The translations under genes were made by a program, and so were the position numbers. The notes under the pieces are model-generated. The model did not search any database. It was given only the letters and a program-made list of their open reading frames with translations, and was not told where the DNA came from. Shown here piece after piece: positions 35,731 to 47,771 of a DNA stretch of 64,000 bases. Source of the DNA: Chrysemys picta bellii (Eukaryota > Chordata > Testudines > Emydidae); contig NC_088792.1 of the NCBI RefSeq assembly GCF_011386835.1, positions 222,731,894-222,795,893 on the forward strand, given 5' to 3'. Positions within the stretch are counted from its first letter, which is position 1, and every line of letters starts with the position of its first letter.

Positions 35731-36237
35731 CACACTGTGGGCAGCATGCTTATTTCTATGTGAACAAAGATATCAACAGATTCATTCATCTGATGCTGTG
35801 GATTAATTAACACATTTCAAGATTTAACTAACACATCTGCGTGCTCTTGCAAATTGCTACATATATGAATGTTTCCGCCATATAAAAAGTTTCAAGGCCC
35901 TTTTCACAGTGTTTGTGTTGGGCAACCATGTATAGTTTACGCAGTTCTGGTTGCTAGTGGAAAAGACTCCGCTCATTCTGAATAGAAATCTGTTGCTAGG
36001 AAAACATACTTGCAGGTAGGTTTTGGTTTCTGGCACTGAGTGGTCCACTTAGATCTAGTCTCGTGCTTTTGTAAGTGTTTGTATCCTGCTTTCTCATGAA
36101 ATTTATGGTAATCCCTGCTTCGACTCAGGTCTTTAGCACAGTACTTCAGTGCTTCTGCGAGGGCTCCTGGCTACAGTCATCTGTAATAAAAGATATTCGC
36201 TTTGTCTCCCCTAAGTCTCAAGTCACTTTAGAAAGGA

Positions 36238-36370
36238 TGATAAGTATCACTAACCCCATTTTACAAATGGGAAAACTGAGGCATGAAGGAGTTATGTGAT
36301 TTTCCCAAGGCACACAGCAAGCAAGTAGCAGAGCCAGAAGTAGGATCCATTTCCTCATGCCAAGGCTTCT
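36238..36370 (+). repeat. MIR SINE remnant
   Basis: CCCCATTTTACAAATGGGAA, AACTGAGGCATGAAGGAG, TTTTCCCAAGGCACACAGCA and AGCAGAGCCAGAAGTAGGA follow the MIR consensus in order on the plus strand. Confidence 0.8.
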
Positions 36371-37714
36371 GCCCTAGCTTCTGTTGCACTCACTCACTAG
36401 GAGCTGAAAACCATCTTTGTTTTGGTTTGAATTTAAGGCACAGCACTTAGGTGCTGTAAAATATACCTGCTCTCAGAACCACCGCTTTTAGGAATTCTGC
36501 CAGCATTTACTCAAATATAATTGTAACCCACTGGCTTGCATGTGTTGTGTCCCCATCTGTGTCCAGTCCACAGACAAGGTGAGTCTGTAGCTGCTGCAGA
36601 GCCTGTCTGTTTAATTCAAGCTGCAGAGACAAGTGTCTAGTTTTTGATGACCCTGGGTTCTAGCCCCAGAGGTGGCTGTCATGTAATATTTAGAAAAATG
36701 AATAGAAAGACACAAAATGAAAGTCATTTCTGGTGAAAAAAATATTCAGTCTTTACAACCCAAAAGGTTAAAATGGATTATTTTCACAAACTGCTCTGCC
36801 CCAACTGTCTGGTGTCACTCCCTCCACACCAGCCTGTGGAGCCGATCAGCATGGGAGTAATGTGCATCCCACAAAGGATGTTGTGTATGAGAGACACTCC
36901 TCTTGTTCCAGGGAATTCAATCAAGGAGACTCCAAACTGCCCCTTAATCTGGGATGTGTCGTGATCTAGCCTGTGTTGGTTCCTGTTCTTTCTGGGATGC
37001 TTAGTGTCATCTGTCACCAATTCCCTGTTCTCTTATATGTCTATGAACAACACCTAGCAAAATGGGGCACCCATCTCCATTGCAGTCTCTAGCTGCCTCT
37101 TGAGTATATGTTATAACTGTGCTGTGGTAAAGTAATTTAAAAATCATCCCACCAGGTTTCAGTTATATGCTATTGTTCACCATCACTTAATAATAGTTGT
37201 GTTTTTTGATTGTCTGTCATCTGCTTTACATGTATGCACGCTCTACTCTCTCCCAACCCAATGGCTGATGTTGCTGACAAACCCATATAGTGCAAGAGAA
37301 AAATGAACAAAGACACAGCCAGACACTGTCACAGGATGCTACTACAGCTACTCTATGAGCAGCACAGCCTCGCCTGTTTTTATAATTTCTTATTCACAAA
37401 CACACCCAGTCTGTTTCTTCTCACCACATGTACCTTTAATCCTCACTTTCCAAACATGGCAGGACGTAGGACAGAACACGGCAGTTCTGTCCATCCTGTT
37501 CACCCTCCGAGCTCCCGCCTTGGTGTGTTTTTCATTCCGGGCCTTGCCCACAGCTAGCTCCTCCTGGGAGCAGACTGTGCCTCTGCCCTCTCTCTCTGCT
37601 AGGTGATTCTGATCTATCACTCCTGGATCCATGCTCCCTTCTTGAGTACTTCTCTCCCTCTTCGCCACCCCGTCCCCGCCAAGTCCTCCAGTGTATCAAT
37701 TCTCTGAGCTTGCT
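36371..37714. other. Intergenic, nothing recognised
   Basis: No gene, RNA or clear repeat was seen. The short open frames here overlap on both strands and show no protein-like conservation. Confidence 0.5.
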
Positions 37715-38797
37715 ATGATATCATTAAACAGTGCATCTGTGGGTGCATAACTGGCTGGATAACCGTACTCAGAGAGTTGTTATTAATGGTTCTCAATCCT
37801 GCTGGAAAGGCATAATGAGTGGGGTTCCGCAGGGATCTGTTTTGGGACCGGCTCTGTTCAATAGCTTCATCAACGACTTAGATATTGGCATAGAAAGTAC
37901 GCTTATTAAGTTTGCGGATGATACCAAACTGGGAGGGATTGCTACTGCTTTGGAGGACAGGGTCATAATTCAAAATGATCTGGACAAATTGGAGAAATGG
38001 TCTGAGTTAAACAGGATGAAGTTTAACAAAGACAAATGCAAAGTGCTCCACTTAGGAAGAAAAAATCAGTTTCACACATACAGAATGGCAAGAGACTGTC
38101 TAGGAAGGAGTACGGCAGAAAGGGAACTAGGGGTTATAGTTGACCACAAGCTAAATATGAGTCAACAGTGTGATGCTGTTGCAAAAAAAGCAAACATGAT
38201 TCTGGGATGTATTAACAGGTGTGTTGTGAGCAAGACATGAGAAGTCATTCTTCCGCTCTACTCTGCTCTGGTTAGGCCTCAGCTGGAGTATTGTGTCCAG
38301 TTCTGGGCACCGCATTTCAAAAAAGATGTGGAGAAATTGGAAAGGGTCCAGAGAATAGCAACAAGAATGATTAAAGGTCTTGAGAACATGACCTATGAAG
38401 GAAGGCTGAAAGAATTGGGTTTGTTTAGTTTGGAAAAGAGAAGACTGAGAGGGGACATGATAGCAGTTTTCAGGTATTTAAAAGGGTGTCATAAGGAGGA
38501 GGGAGAAAACTTGTTCACCTTAGCCTCTAAGGATAGAACAAGAAGCAATGGGTTTAAACTGCAGCAAGGGAGGTCTAGGTTGGACATTAGGAAAAAGTTC
38601 CTAACTGTCAGGGTGGTTAAACACTGGAATAAATTGCCTAGGGAGGTTGTGGAATCTCCATCTCTGGAGATATTTAAGAGTAGGTTAGATAAATGTCTAT
38701 CAGGGATGGTCTAGACAGTATTTGGTCCTGCCATGCGGGCAGGGGACTGGACTCGATGACCTCTCGAGGTCCCTTCCAGTCCTAGAATCTATGAATC
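37715..38797 (+). mobile_element. Young CR1 LINE, 5'-truncated (~1.1 kb)
   Basis: The plus-strand element carries the second half of the CR1 reverse transcriptase, the C-terminal region, a short 3' UTR (GGTCCCTTCCAGTCCTAGAA) and the tail ATTCTATGAATC-like repeat near 38,790. It is truncated inside the reverse transcriptase, and no target duplication was identified. The near-intact frame makes it one of the youngest CR1 copies here. Confidence 0.92.
37731..38714 (+). pseudogene. CR1 reverse transcriptase C-terminal half, one in-frame stop
   Basis: A 328-codon frame holds [19 protein letters not shown], the catalytic [10 protein letters not shown] box, [15 protein letters not shown] (thumb side), and the CR1 C-terminal motif [20 protein letters not shown] ending DKCLSGMV. 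It is interrupted only by TGA at 38238-38240; the reading continues directly after it ([18 protein letters not shown]). TGA for CGA, a typical CpG decay, is the simplest cause. The N-terminal half of the domain and the endonuclease are missing, so it was never complete at this site. Confidence 0.9.
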
Positions 38798-39955
38798 TGG
38801 AAGGTTACCTGGAGGGTCTACCATCAATATTTCTTTGCACAGACCCACAGTTGAGGTCTCCCTCTCTGTCCTCAGTTCTTTGTATATAAGGGAAACTGAG
38901 TCTAGTCAGTTCCTATCATCACTGCACAGGGCAACAACTTTACCACACCCACGCTCTGACACAAATTTTCCTTACTTCCAATGGAATGACTGCTATGGGG
39001 TAAGCATGCTTTTCCTCCATGTATAGAGTGGACTAGCAACCTCTTCCCCTTCTATCGTCACTGCAGTCTAACCAAGGTGCTCCGTACAAGGGAACACACA
39101 ACTGCCGAAACCACCACACCCCTTCTGGTTCTCCAGTCTACTTTGATGGGAATTGTCTTTATTCTAGATCTGCCTTTTATGCTCGCCCACCCACAGAACT
39201 CTGCCAACCCACAGTCTTCACAGTATTGGAGCCACTTTAGCACCCTGATCACTACAGATGCACCCTGTCACAGACACCAGCCACAGGAAAGAGTCACAGT
39301 CAAGGTGTATGCTTCCTAAAGAGATCACTATTACTCTTAGTACCAAGAGTATAATGTTCCTTTAATAAAAAATGGGGGAAGTGGGAATAATCCCTTCTGT
39401 TAAAGACTCTACCAGCTCAAACCCCGTGAATATGCAAATCTGGGGAGCCATACCCTTAAAGATAGAAAAGGAAGAGTTGGAGCTGCTATCAGCTCCTGAC
39501 TCTCATTACATTGTATACTTTCTGGAGAGTCATAAAAGAATGCTTATGACAGAATCAAGACCTTAATCTTTGTGTTTTTGTTACGTGGCAAAAACTATAG
39601 TGATTCACTCTATTGATATAATGAGATTAGAACAAGTGCCAATAAATAAATAAATAAATAAAATGAAGAGAAAGAAAAAAACAGAAAGTACACTGAAATG
39701 CAGAAACAAAGTCACTGGTTTTGTAGGAGTTTCAAAAGTCAGAAGGTCAACAAATTTTTCCCTTACTAGACTAAACATAGGCCAAAATTCAGCAAATATG
39801 CATTAAAATTCAATTACAACAATGGATATCAATACTAAACATCTATTTGCAGGGTAAGGCATCACATTTCATGATCTGGGTACAGTAAAGTGCTACCAGT
39901 TGCATTTACATAGATGAGAGACAGTCATGTTGTAGCCTAAGAACACTGAAAAGTT
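38798..39955. other. Intergenic with an AATA microsatellite
   Basis: A short tetranucleotide repeat (AATA, about 39,640-39,663) is the only feature I recognise. The remainder has no gene-like signal. Confidence 0.6.
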
Positions 39956-39974
39956 CCCTTTCGTGTCAAAAAAC

Positions 39975-40283
39975 TAGTTGAAGCCATTACAAAAAGCTTA
40001 GCTCCTGATCCTGTAAAGCACTTACACACATGCATAACTATCTTCCCACATTTGGCAGATGAGACTTGCCTCTTGTTTTCTTGAACTTTGAGCACTATTA
40101 TAACTACAGTTACCCACGTGATAGGTTCCTGTAATTTCTCAATAAAGTGTTGCTGTCTTAGACCCGAGCCCTGCAAAGCAGTTAAGCACATGCATAAATG
40201 TGTTTGCCATGAGACTCCTGCAAAGCACTCACTCAACTCAAAGTTATGCATGTGCTTAAACACTTTGCGAGGTTGGAGACTAA
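39975..40283. repeat. Old palindromic amniote-type repeat
   Basis: CCTGTAAAGCACTTACACAC, CCTGCAAAGCAGTTAAGCAC and the inverse TATGCATGTGCTTAAACACT with TTGCGAGG form a self-complementary cluster. Related text (CATGTGCTTAATATTAAGTC) recurs near 54,500. It looks like a decayed ancient MITE. Confidence 0.5.
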
Positions 40284-40735
40284 GGGCTTGTCTACACTAC
40301 CAAATTAAGTCGACCTAAGTTAGGTCGACATACAGTCACCACAGAAATTATTACTGTGGTTTATGTCCAGACTGTGCCCCCTCTGTCAGCGGTGTATGTC
40401 CTCACTAGGAGCACTTCCACCAACTTAACTGCATGGAACATTGTGGGGCACTGACAACAAGAGCTTCCCCCCTCCCCTAGCCCTAGGACTCACAGCTGGA
40501 GCCCGGGTGCCCCAGGGCTGACAGCCCAAGGCAAGGTGATGTAAGTAACACAGTGTCTACATAGACGCTTTGTCGCCCTAACTACATCAATGCCTCTCGG
40601 GGAGGTGGCGTTATTAGGTCAGTGTAGTGGACGACTTACATCAGCAGGAGCAATGTTGTAGTGTAGACACTTACAGAGATAGGTCAATGTAAGCTGCCTT
40701 ATGTCGACCTAACTCTATAGTATAGACCAAGCCTG
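40284..40735. mobile_element. Short inverted-repeat DNA element (~450 bp)
   Basis: The left end GGGCTTGTCTACACTACCAA pairs with the right end GTATAGACCAAGCCT, and the inner AAGTCGACCTAAGTTAGGTC block is mirrored by TTATGTCGACCTAAC. Non-coding. The superfamily is not settled because no target duplication was identified. Confidence 0.7.
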
Positions 40736-40983
40736 AGGCCTGGTCTGCACTGGGAGGGGGAATCGATGTAAGTTACGCAACTTCAGATATGTGAATAATG
40801 TAGCTGAAGTCGACGTACTTAGACCTACTCACCGCAGTGTCTTCACTTCAGTGAATTGACTGCTGCTGTTCCCCTGTCAACTCTGCCTGCGCTTCTCGTG
40901 GCGGTGGAGTACAGGAGTCGACATGAGAGTGCTCGGGGATCAATCGCTGCCCGCCAATCCAGCGGGTAGTGTAGACATACCCT
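40736..40983. mobile_element. Short inverted-repeat DNA element (~248 bp), adjacent
   Basis: AGGCCTGGTCTGCACT and AGTGTAGACATACCCT form the ends, with ATCGATGTAAGTTACGCAAC and AGTCGACGTACTTAGACC inside. It abuts the previous element directly and is a sister family. Confidence 0.7.
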
Positions 40984-42145
40984 GAGAAAGCAAGACTGTA
41001 TTGAGCAGTTACAGGAATTTATCCCGTTTGTAACTACAGCCATAGTAGCCCTCAAAGCACAAGATGACAAAAGGCAATTCTCCTCAGCCAAAATATGGAA
41101 AAGAAACAAAGCTATCCTATTTCACCATCTCTGGAGGCTATGACACAGTGCTTTCATTGTGCTACATAACTCTCAAAAGAGTATCTTGACAAAGGTTACC
41201 ATCAGAAGGATTAGATCCTGACTCCAGATACATCACTGCATTTTCCACTCAGGTTACCATTCAAATAATCAAGGTCAGATCATTGTTTGCCTAGTAACCA
41301 CTGACAGCACAACTTGTGTGGAATCACAATGTATAGATGACTTTGCTGCCATGAGAAAAACAAAGAAAAAGATGAAGCACTATCAGAGAGCAAGAATAAA
41401 AGTTGCAAACTACTTGATCGTAAAGAGTAAAAATGTAAGCTAGTTTAAGCATAACCCTAGACTAAATGAAGGTGGATGATTCATCATCTGCAATAAGAGT
41501 CTTGGCAGATCACAAGGCTTTTTTCTGTTCTCCTCCCTTTCTTGTAATAAAAACGATGTATCCCTGTTCTCTATATATATTTGGTGAATTGCAAAAGCAT
41601 ACTGTACTTGTGCCATTTGACCTTTTCAGAATTGTATAACTTGCCTGGCTTTCCATTACATGTCTGCAGCAGTTTTTAGCCTGTGTAGAAGAAATAATTT
41701 GGAAGGCCTATCAAAATAAAGTAGACTTAAAAGGTCAGGATAATAGGGCACACCTCTACAGTTCACAAAGTGTACTTGACATTAAAAAAAGAAACCAAAA
41801 ATGGCAAAGCTTTAATCCATTTGTCCACTAGGAGGAATTGAGGAGCAGTGCAAAACAAACCTGCTTCCCTCCTAATGAAATCTTATCCTAACCCATCTGG
41901 GAGGTTGGATAGAACATTTTTCTTATTTCCTAGAGGAAACCATTTCCCAATATTAAAAAGGATTACACTTTCAAAGTGGTGCCTGTGCACTGGAAAAGCA
42001 TACAGAGCATAATTTCCTTCAGGCTCTGCTGCATCTAAAACCTGTATCAAAAGTCACTCCTGCCCTAGGATGATTCATTAAGGGCCTGATAATTCCCATT
42101 GACTTAAACAGCCTTTGGATCAGGCACTGAAAGAGGAGTGCTTTA
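40984..42145. other. Intergenic, nothing recognised
   Basis: AT-rich sequence without gene-like or repeat-like structure that I can name. Confidence 0.5.
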
Positions 42146-42149
42146 TTAG

Positions 42150-42290
42150 CATTAACGAACATACCATCAAAATATGATTTCCCCATGGGGGGGGGAAATA
42201 AGGCACAGAGATATTAAGTCACTCGCGGTCACCCAGGAAGCCTGTGGTGAATTGAAATTAAAATATACATCTTGGAGTTCTGTGCGTCAT
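42150..42290 (+). repeat. Decayed MIR SINE remnant
   Basis: CCATGGGGGGGGGAAATAAG, GGCACAGAGATATTAAGTCA and CGGTCACCCAGGAAGCCTGT follow the MIR core in order, with many differences. Confidence 0.55.
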
Positions 42291-42917
42291 GTACAAGATC
42301 ATCCTTTTCCGGAACCACCTTCTGAAAAAGAAAAAAACCCTGTAAGAATCTGTCTCTAATGTATGCTGAAAGAGAACTCATGAGAATGTGCCTATCACAG
42401 ATATTTAAGGGCCTGAACCTGAAAAGTTCCCACTCATAAGTGCACTCAGCATGTTAGGATTGTCCCTCTAAAGACAAAATGAATAGAATTAGCTTTAAGA
42501 AAACACACACACAAATTTCATCTACAGATGAGCAAATGACAGGTTTATTTGCTTTAAGTATTTTTAGAGATTTTTGCTAAATAATCTAACATCTGAGATT
42601 CCTTTCTGGGCTTCTTTTTTTGTTGTTGTTTGTTTTTTTTTGTTTTGTTTTGTTTTGGTCAGCGTTATGCGATAATTTATGCAATGAGGGAGCAAGGAGG
42701 CTTTTGAAAATCCCCCAAGTGCCTATCTGCATCTTTAGGTGCCCAAATGCCTTTAAAATCAGATCCAAGCTGACTACCCGAGGATTCAAGGACACTCCAC
42801 CAAAACTCCTCCACACACTAGATTTGACCCACTGAACCATGACCAAAATTTCTCATCTAAAGGTGGAGCTGCAGTGCCACGTTGAGTAGTTGGGGATGCT
42901 TGAGCACCTAGCTCATC

Positions 42918-43529
42918 TGTAGCGGGGTGGTCACCCGCTCCGGCCCAGAAAGGGTTAAAGCCAGCCCTGGGAGAGGGGTGGGGCTGTGAGAAGCAGCCAG
43001 TGAATGCAGAGCTTAGGAGACTGCCTTTTGAGATGGAAGGACCTAGCTGCCTGGGAGCTGAGCAGGGACCTGAGGTACGGCAGCGCTGGGGGAAAGGCAA
43101 GAGGGGCTTGGGAGCTCCAGCCTGACAACGCCCCCAGGCTGCAGGGCCTAAACCAGGTACTGGAGTTGCAAAGGGGCAGCCCAGGACTAGGCAGTGGCAG
43201 CAGGTCCTACTCCTCTTTGCCAATGATGAGTGGCCATTTTAGGCTGCAGGCTGCCCCAGTGAGTGGGGCCTAAAAGATGACTTGCTGTAGGCACTGAGGC
43301 AAGGTGGGATCAGGGGGTTGGGGGTTCCCTGGGGAGGGGAGACCCAGAGACTGAGGGGATACTGATGGGCAGAACCCCCAGTTAAAGGGGCACTGGGGTC
43401 TGGGAGGGACATGGGGGCCAGTGAGCGTTGACAACACCAGCCTGCAGAGGGCACTCCGGAGTTGGAAAGTGAGCCAATTCCCAGACAGCCAGCAGGAGGC
43501 GCTGCAGGGGTGAGTCCCAAAGTGCTACA
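42918..43529. mobile_element. Solo LTR (612 bp) with 5-bp target duplication TCATC
   Basis: The element starts TGTAGCGGGG and ends GTGCTACA, giving inverted TGTAGC/GCTACA tips. Perfect duplications TCATC flank it (42913-42917 and 43530-43534). No internal retroelement sequence is present, so this is a solo LTR left by recombination between two LTRs. A 5-bp duplication fits Ty3/Gypsy or some endogenous retroviruses; the sequence alone does not decide. The open frames inside are not genes. Confidence 0.9.
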
Positions 43530-43534
43530 TCATC

Positions 43535-44208
43535 CCACTGTTCTCAATTAGTCCCTATTTTCTGCCTCTGATTTTTCCATTTAATCTAAATGTTCCTCTT
43601 GATTTCATATTTGCCCCATTGCAGGATCTTAAGATCCTAGGCAGCAAGAGCTATTCTCCTTTTCCCAGGAGCTGTGCATGTCGGAAGACAAGGGTTGAGG
43701 TGCAGCAGTTGGCAGCTTTGTAATCCCCCGTTCCTCCTGCCTAGGGCTCAGCAAAGGGATCTCTTCTCAGATCACAAATAACTTTCATTGTGACCATATG
43801 TGGGAGGCTTCAGGGGATGCTGTCATTGCTCAGACAAAACAAGAACTGATCCATAGTGAGCAGGTTTCTTACTGCTTGAACCACCGCAGTCTATTGCTCT
43901 ACATATTTTGCTTTCACCTCAGTGTTTATGTAGCTCTGGGAGGTCATTATTCTGTGATCATTTTTTAACCAACAGAATAAACCCTGCCCCACTCTGCACC
44001 GTGCAGAAGGCCCTGGTTACAGTGAAACCACTCCAGTTCCTGTGTGCAAAGGGAAAAGACACAAGGGCTTTGTGGTGGAATCCCTAACCCCTCCGTATAA
44101 TGGAATTGGGCTCCACGGTGGCTTGCTGCATCCCACTGTGTAGGGTGGTTTAGGTTTTGTGGGTGAAGAGGACCAATGAGCCAGGGAAGGTAAATCTGTG
44201 ACCATTCC
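43535..44208. other. Intergenic, nothing recognised
   Basis: No gene or repeat was identified. Confidence 0.5.
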
Positions 44209-44216
44209 CTCTATAC

Positions 44217-44435
44217 CAGGGGTTCTCAAACTGGAGGTTAGGACCCCTTAGGAGGTCATGAGGTTATTATGCGGTGGGTCACGAGCTGTCAGCCTCCACC
44301 CCAAACCCCACTTTGCCTCCAGCATTTATAATGGTGTTAAATATATTAAAAAGTGTTTTTAATGTATAAGGGGGGTAACACTCAGAGGCTTGCTATGTGA
44401 AAGGGGTCACCAGTACACAAGTTTGAGAATCACTG
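44217..44435. mobile_element. Non-autonomous hAT element (219 bp)
   Basis: Ends CAGGGGTTCTCAAACTGG and CAAGTTTGAGAATCACTG are flanked by a perfect 8-bp duplication CTCTATAC (44209-44216 and 44436-44443). It is a relative of the element at 23.2 kb. Confidence 0.93.
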
Positions 44436-44443
44436 CTCTATAC

Positions 44444-45488
44444 CGTTCATTGGAGTACTCATGGTGTATGGCAAACTAATGGCTACAGTAGCAACCACAG
44501 AGTGTCTCCACTATTGCTCTGCTGCCTGGGAGAGAGGATTCCTTGCCCACCACCCACACAGACTCCTCAGATACTAGGACTTACCATTTGCCTCATTAAC
44601 TCCTAAATAAATCAGTCCCTGGCCTGAAAAGATCTGCTAAAGCCAATTTAATACATTTTGTGAATTTCATGCAAGAAAAATCTACTCATTACTCTAACTT
44701 CTTTGTAACTGAATTCTGGATTATCATTTAACGAGACCAACATAAATTACTCTGGATAAAAGAAAGATTATTGATTACAGAAAAATAAATTTGCTTTTGA
44801 TTAGAATAAATCAATCTCCCATTTTCTGCCCAGATATTCAGCAGAATCAAATCATCTTGTCCTGTAAAGTACTATACAGAAAGGACAGGGCTCTATAGAA
44901 ATGAGAGCAGGAGAGAGAGACTGTGAAATTGCAGAAGCAGAACAAAATTAATAATTCTTAAAACCTTGAGAAATAAGTGGAGGTAGGGGCTAAAATAATG
45001 GGGAGTAGTGGTCTCTCTCCCCCACTGAAAGTGGGAGGGGGGTTGCGCTCTCCACCCGCTCTCCCTGTCTTAGAGAAGCCCTGTTCCCCTTCCTTCTGCT
45101 TCTTCACTGGCTTGTGAAGTAAGATTTCACCAGACGGGTATCTGAAGTGGAAGCAGTAGGAGGAGCTGGTTCTTAACTGAGGATCACTGCTTTTCTGCCA
45201 GACAGTGGAGCAGCTGCAGCACCTGGTGGGAGAAAGAGACCTCCCATCTGGAAGTCCTCTATCCTCATCCTCTCTTCTAAAAGAAGGAGATGTCCAGAGC
45301 ATTAGCTTCCCCTGCTGGGGGGGAAAAGGGAAAAACTGCACTATCCAGCCTCACAGAGACTATGTCTGGCCCAGAGGATGCAATACAAACCTATTGGTTA
45401 AGCCTCACCAGCTTAGTAAATAGTTTAATATACTGGACTACAGCATGTGGTAATGATTTCCAGTGTAACTGATCTCACCCAGGCAAAC
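44444..45488. other. Intergenic, nothing recognised
   Basis: Contains a G-rich tract near 45,320 and overlapping short open frames on both strands without conserved motifs. Confidence 0.5.
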
Positions 45489-45502
45489 TCAAGACTGAGA
45501 AA

Positions 45503-45705
45503 AAAGAAGAACAGGAGGACTTGTGGCACCTTAGAGACTAACAAATTTATTAGAGCATAAGCTTTCGTGGACTACAGCCCACTTCTTCGGCTGTAGTCCA
45601 CGAAAGCTTATGCTCTAATAAATTTGTTAGTCTCTAAGGTGCCACAAGTCCTCCTGTTCTTCTTTTTGCGGATACAGACTAACACGGCTGCTACTCTGAA
45701 ACCTT
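45503..45705 (+). mobile_element. Penelope-like hairpin element, 14-bp duplication
   Basis: Two perfectly complementary arms of about 77 nt (45503-45579 and 45589-45665) surround a 9-nt spacer. They are followed by a single-copy tail GATACAGACTAACACGGCTG and so on to 45,705. The 14-bp direct repeat TCAAGACTGAGAAA flanks it (45489-45502 and 45706-45719). An inverted partial copy joined to a sense copy, with a long variable duplication, is how Penelope-like elements insert. Identity of the arms argues for a recent insertion. The class assignment is inference from structure. Confidence 0.75.
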
Positions 45706-45719
45706 TCAAGACTGAGAAA

Positions 45720-46746
45720 GGCTTTTCTCTCAGCAGTCCCTGGGTGTCTCCTAACGAAGGTGAGAAGGCAACCAAGGAGCAGTTATTTCTCACTGATAAC
45801 AATATAAGAGTATTACTAACAGACGGATGTTTAAGTCACACAATTTGAATGGAATGTTAGCAACTGTGTAATATTCCTTTCTCCCTTCTCCACTCTGCTC
45901 CCACCTTTATTTCAGAAACTTTATTTCAGAACAAATAAATAAATCATACACTCTGAATGCTAGTTCTTACACAGCTAATGAATGAATGTGTTCTGTTCAT
46001 CCGCATACACCCTGGTCACACTGTATAAAGACAAGATCTGGGTCTATTAATAATCTTCCTGAAGTTTCAGTCTTTAAATTTAGCTTAAGTCTTTATCTGC
46101 AAACATAGCTTCTGCTAATATGGTATTTTCATTGAGACTGGAAGGATTAACACTAGACCATCTGTTCAGTAAATTGGGCGCCATGTGATTGATAAATATC
46201 ATTGACCTAAACTGAACTCTCCCATTTAATGGGGCATGCAAAGCAGAACTGTGTCACTCCATGTCTAATTCCTTCTTTCTTCATGAAATCAAACCCATTA
46301 CTTGTACAATGCAGTTGTATTCCAGGTTTATGAAGAAGGCCTGCATCTCCTGAAAGGTACTCTGTATGCACTTCTTCCTTTTGAATCCTGCCTCGACATA
46401 CCAAGACATACATAATAATAAGTCTAATCTCTAAGCTGGCAGGAACCATGAGTTAATGCTCTGTGGCTAAGGCACTGAATCTTAGAGCAGATTAGCATGT
46501 CTGTCTGCACAACTGTCAATACTGCAGTAAGGACCCAGCAAACTGTAAGAGGTGCAGACATTTGCCCATGTGTGTAAGGGAAGAAGTTAACTCTTCCAAT
46601 GCTGTTGCCATTCAGCCCAATGTTTGGATTTGGTTTTGTTTCCTAGTTAAAGTATAGTGCTTTTCCAAGAGTGCTCGTTGTGGAATCGGATCCAGTGACA
46701 GCCCCTTATACAGTCAATGTGGAGGCAATATTTGCTCCCCTTTCAG
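45720..46746. other. Intergenic, nothing recognised
   Basis: AT-rich DNA up to the exon-like segment at 46,747. A polypyrimidine tract and AG precede that segment. Confidence 0.5.
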
Positions 46747-46839
46747 GCACACAGCAATAATGCAGACAGTTACAAGGCAAAGGAAACCCTACAGAATGAA
46801 AATGAAGAAGACTCCAAGGAAGCTCGGCAGCTTTTTAAG
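46747..46839 (+). other. Candidate coding exon A, unknown gene
   Basis: The acceptor TTTGCTCCCCTTTCAG lies directly before 46,747 and the donor AAG then GTAAGAAC follows 46,839. The 93 nt encode 31 residues beginning AHSNNADSYKAKETLQNENE and ending ARQLFK, phase 0 at both ends, strongly hydrophilic and Glu/Lys/Asn-rich as in a disordered or coiled segment. With exon B at 48,868 it would join in frame. I do not recognise the family. It is on the strand expected for RGS20 but does not match RGS20 as I know it. Confidence 0.4.
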
Positions 46840-47771
46840 GTAAGAACAAGCCCAAAGTTATCCAAATGTCTTGGTAGAGTAGTAAAAAGGGGGTGTCTGA
46901 AAAGAATAAGAAAGCACTGATATATTCCCACCAATAATTGGACTTGTCACTTATAATTCTCTAATGTTCTATTCATTTAGCATTCCCTTATTACTGAGTC
47001 TAGTCAGCTGCAATCTCATCTCCAGGATATGTTGTAATTGCAATGAAAATGGAACTGATGAGTTTCCCCCTAAACTTTCCGGGCTTGCTTTCAAACAAAT
47101 TAAACAGAACAGTTTAATTCAGAAAAAGGGATTACACTTTCAGGAGCTAATTTATAGTAATCAATTGAGGGGACTAAGACAGTTGCATGGTGGTCTAGGA
47201 CAATATATAGTAAGATGAAGAGATCCAGATTTTTACTGACATTACCCCCAGATGTGTTCTGTTCATACGTGTCAAGAATATACTCTGGAGAGAATGTATG
47301 AAGACAACTTGGCATGTGGGATGTGTTCAGATATAGGGCAATACAGAAATCACTCAGATGCAACATTAACCACCCTTTTGTAAAACTGCAGAGCTAAAGT
47401 ATTTTTCTTTAGTTAAAAACCAATTCCCAGAGGTGATAACTGTCTGCCATAGGTCTGAAAGCTGACTGAGGGTGTGAAACAACATTATCCATGTGGAGTG
47501 TGGGTGTGAGTGCAGTTGCAAAGGAAAGAGGTCAAATCCTTCTAGAGCTCTGGATTTTTCAGAATTGGTGCAGCTCCACTGTGTTGTGGGGCAGACAACT
47601 TGATTCCTGGAACACATGCAGGGGCTCTATACCTTCTCTGCACTGCAAAGTCCAGCTCCATTGGACTCACTAAGTACCAGTGAGGCAGGAGGGAGAGAGT
47701 TTGGAGACAAGCTGTAAGGGGGTGGAGCCAATAGAGCATGGATAAACTAGCTGTTTCCGGAACCAATACAT

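Noticed and set aside
42786..43223. 145-codon minus-strand open frame
   Set aside because: Crosses into the solo LTR; GC-rich non-coding sequence.
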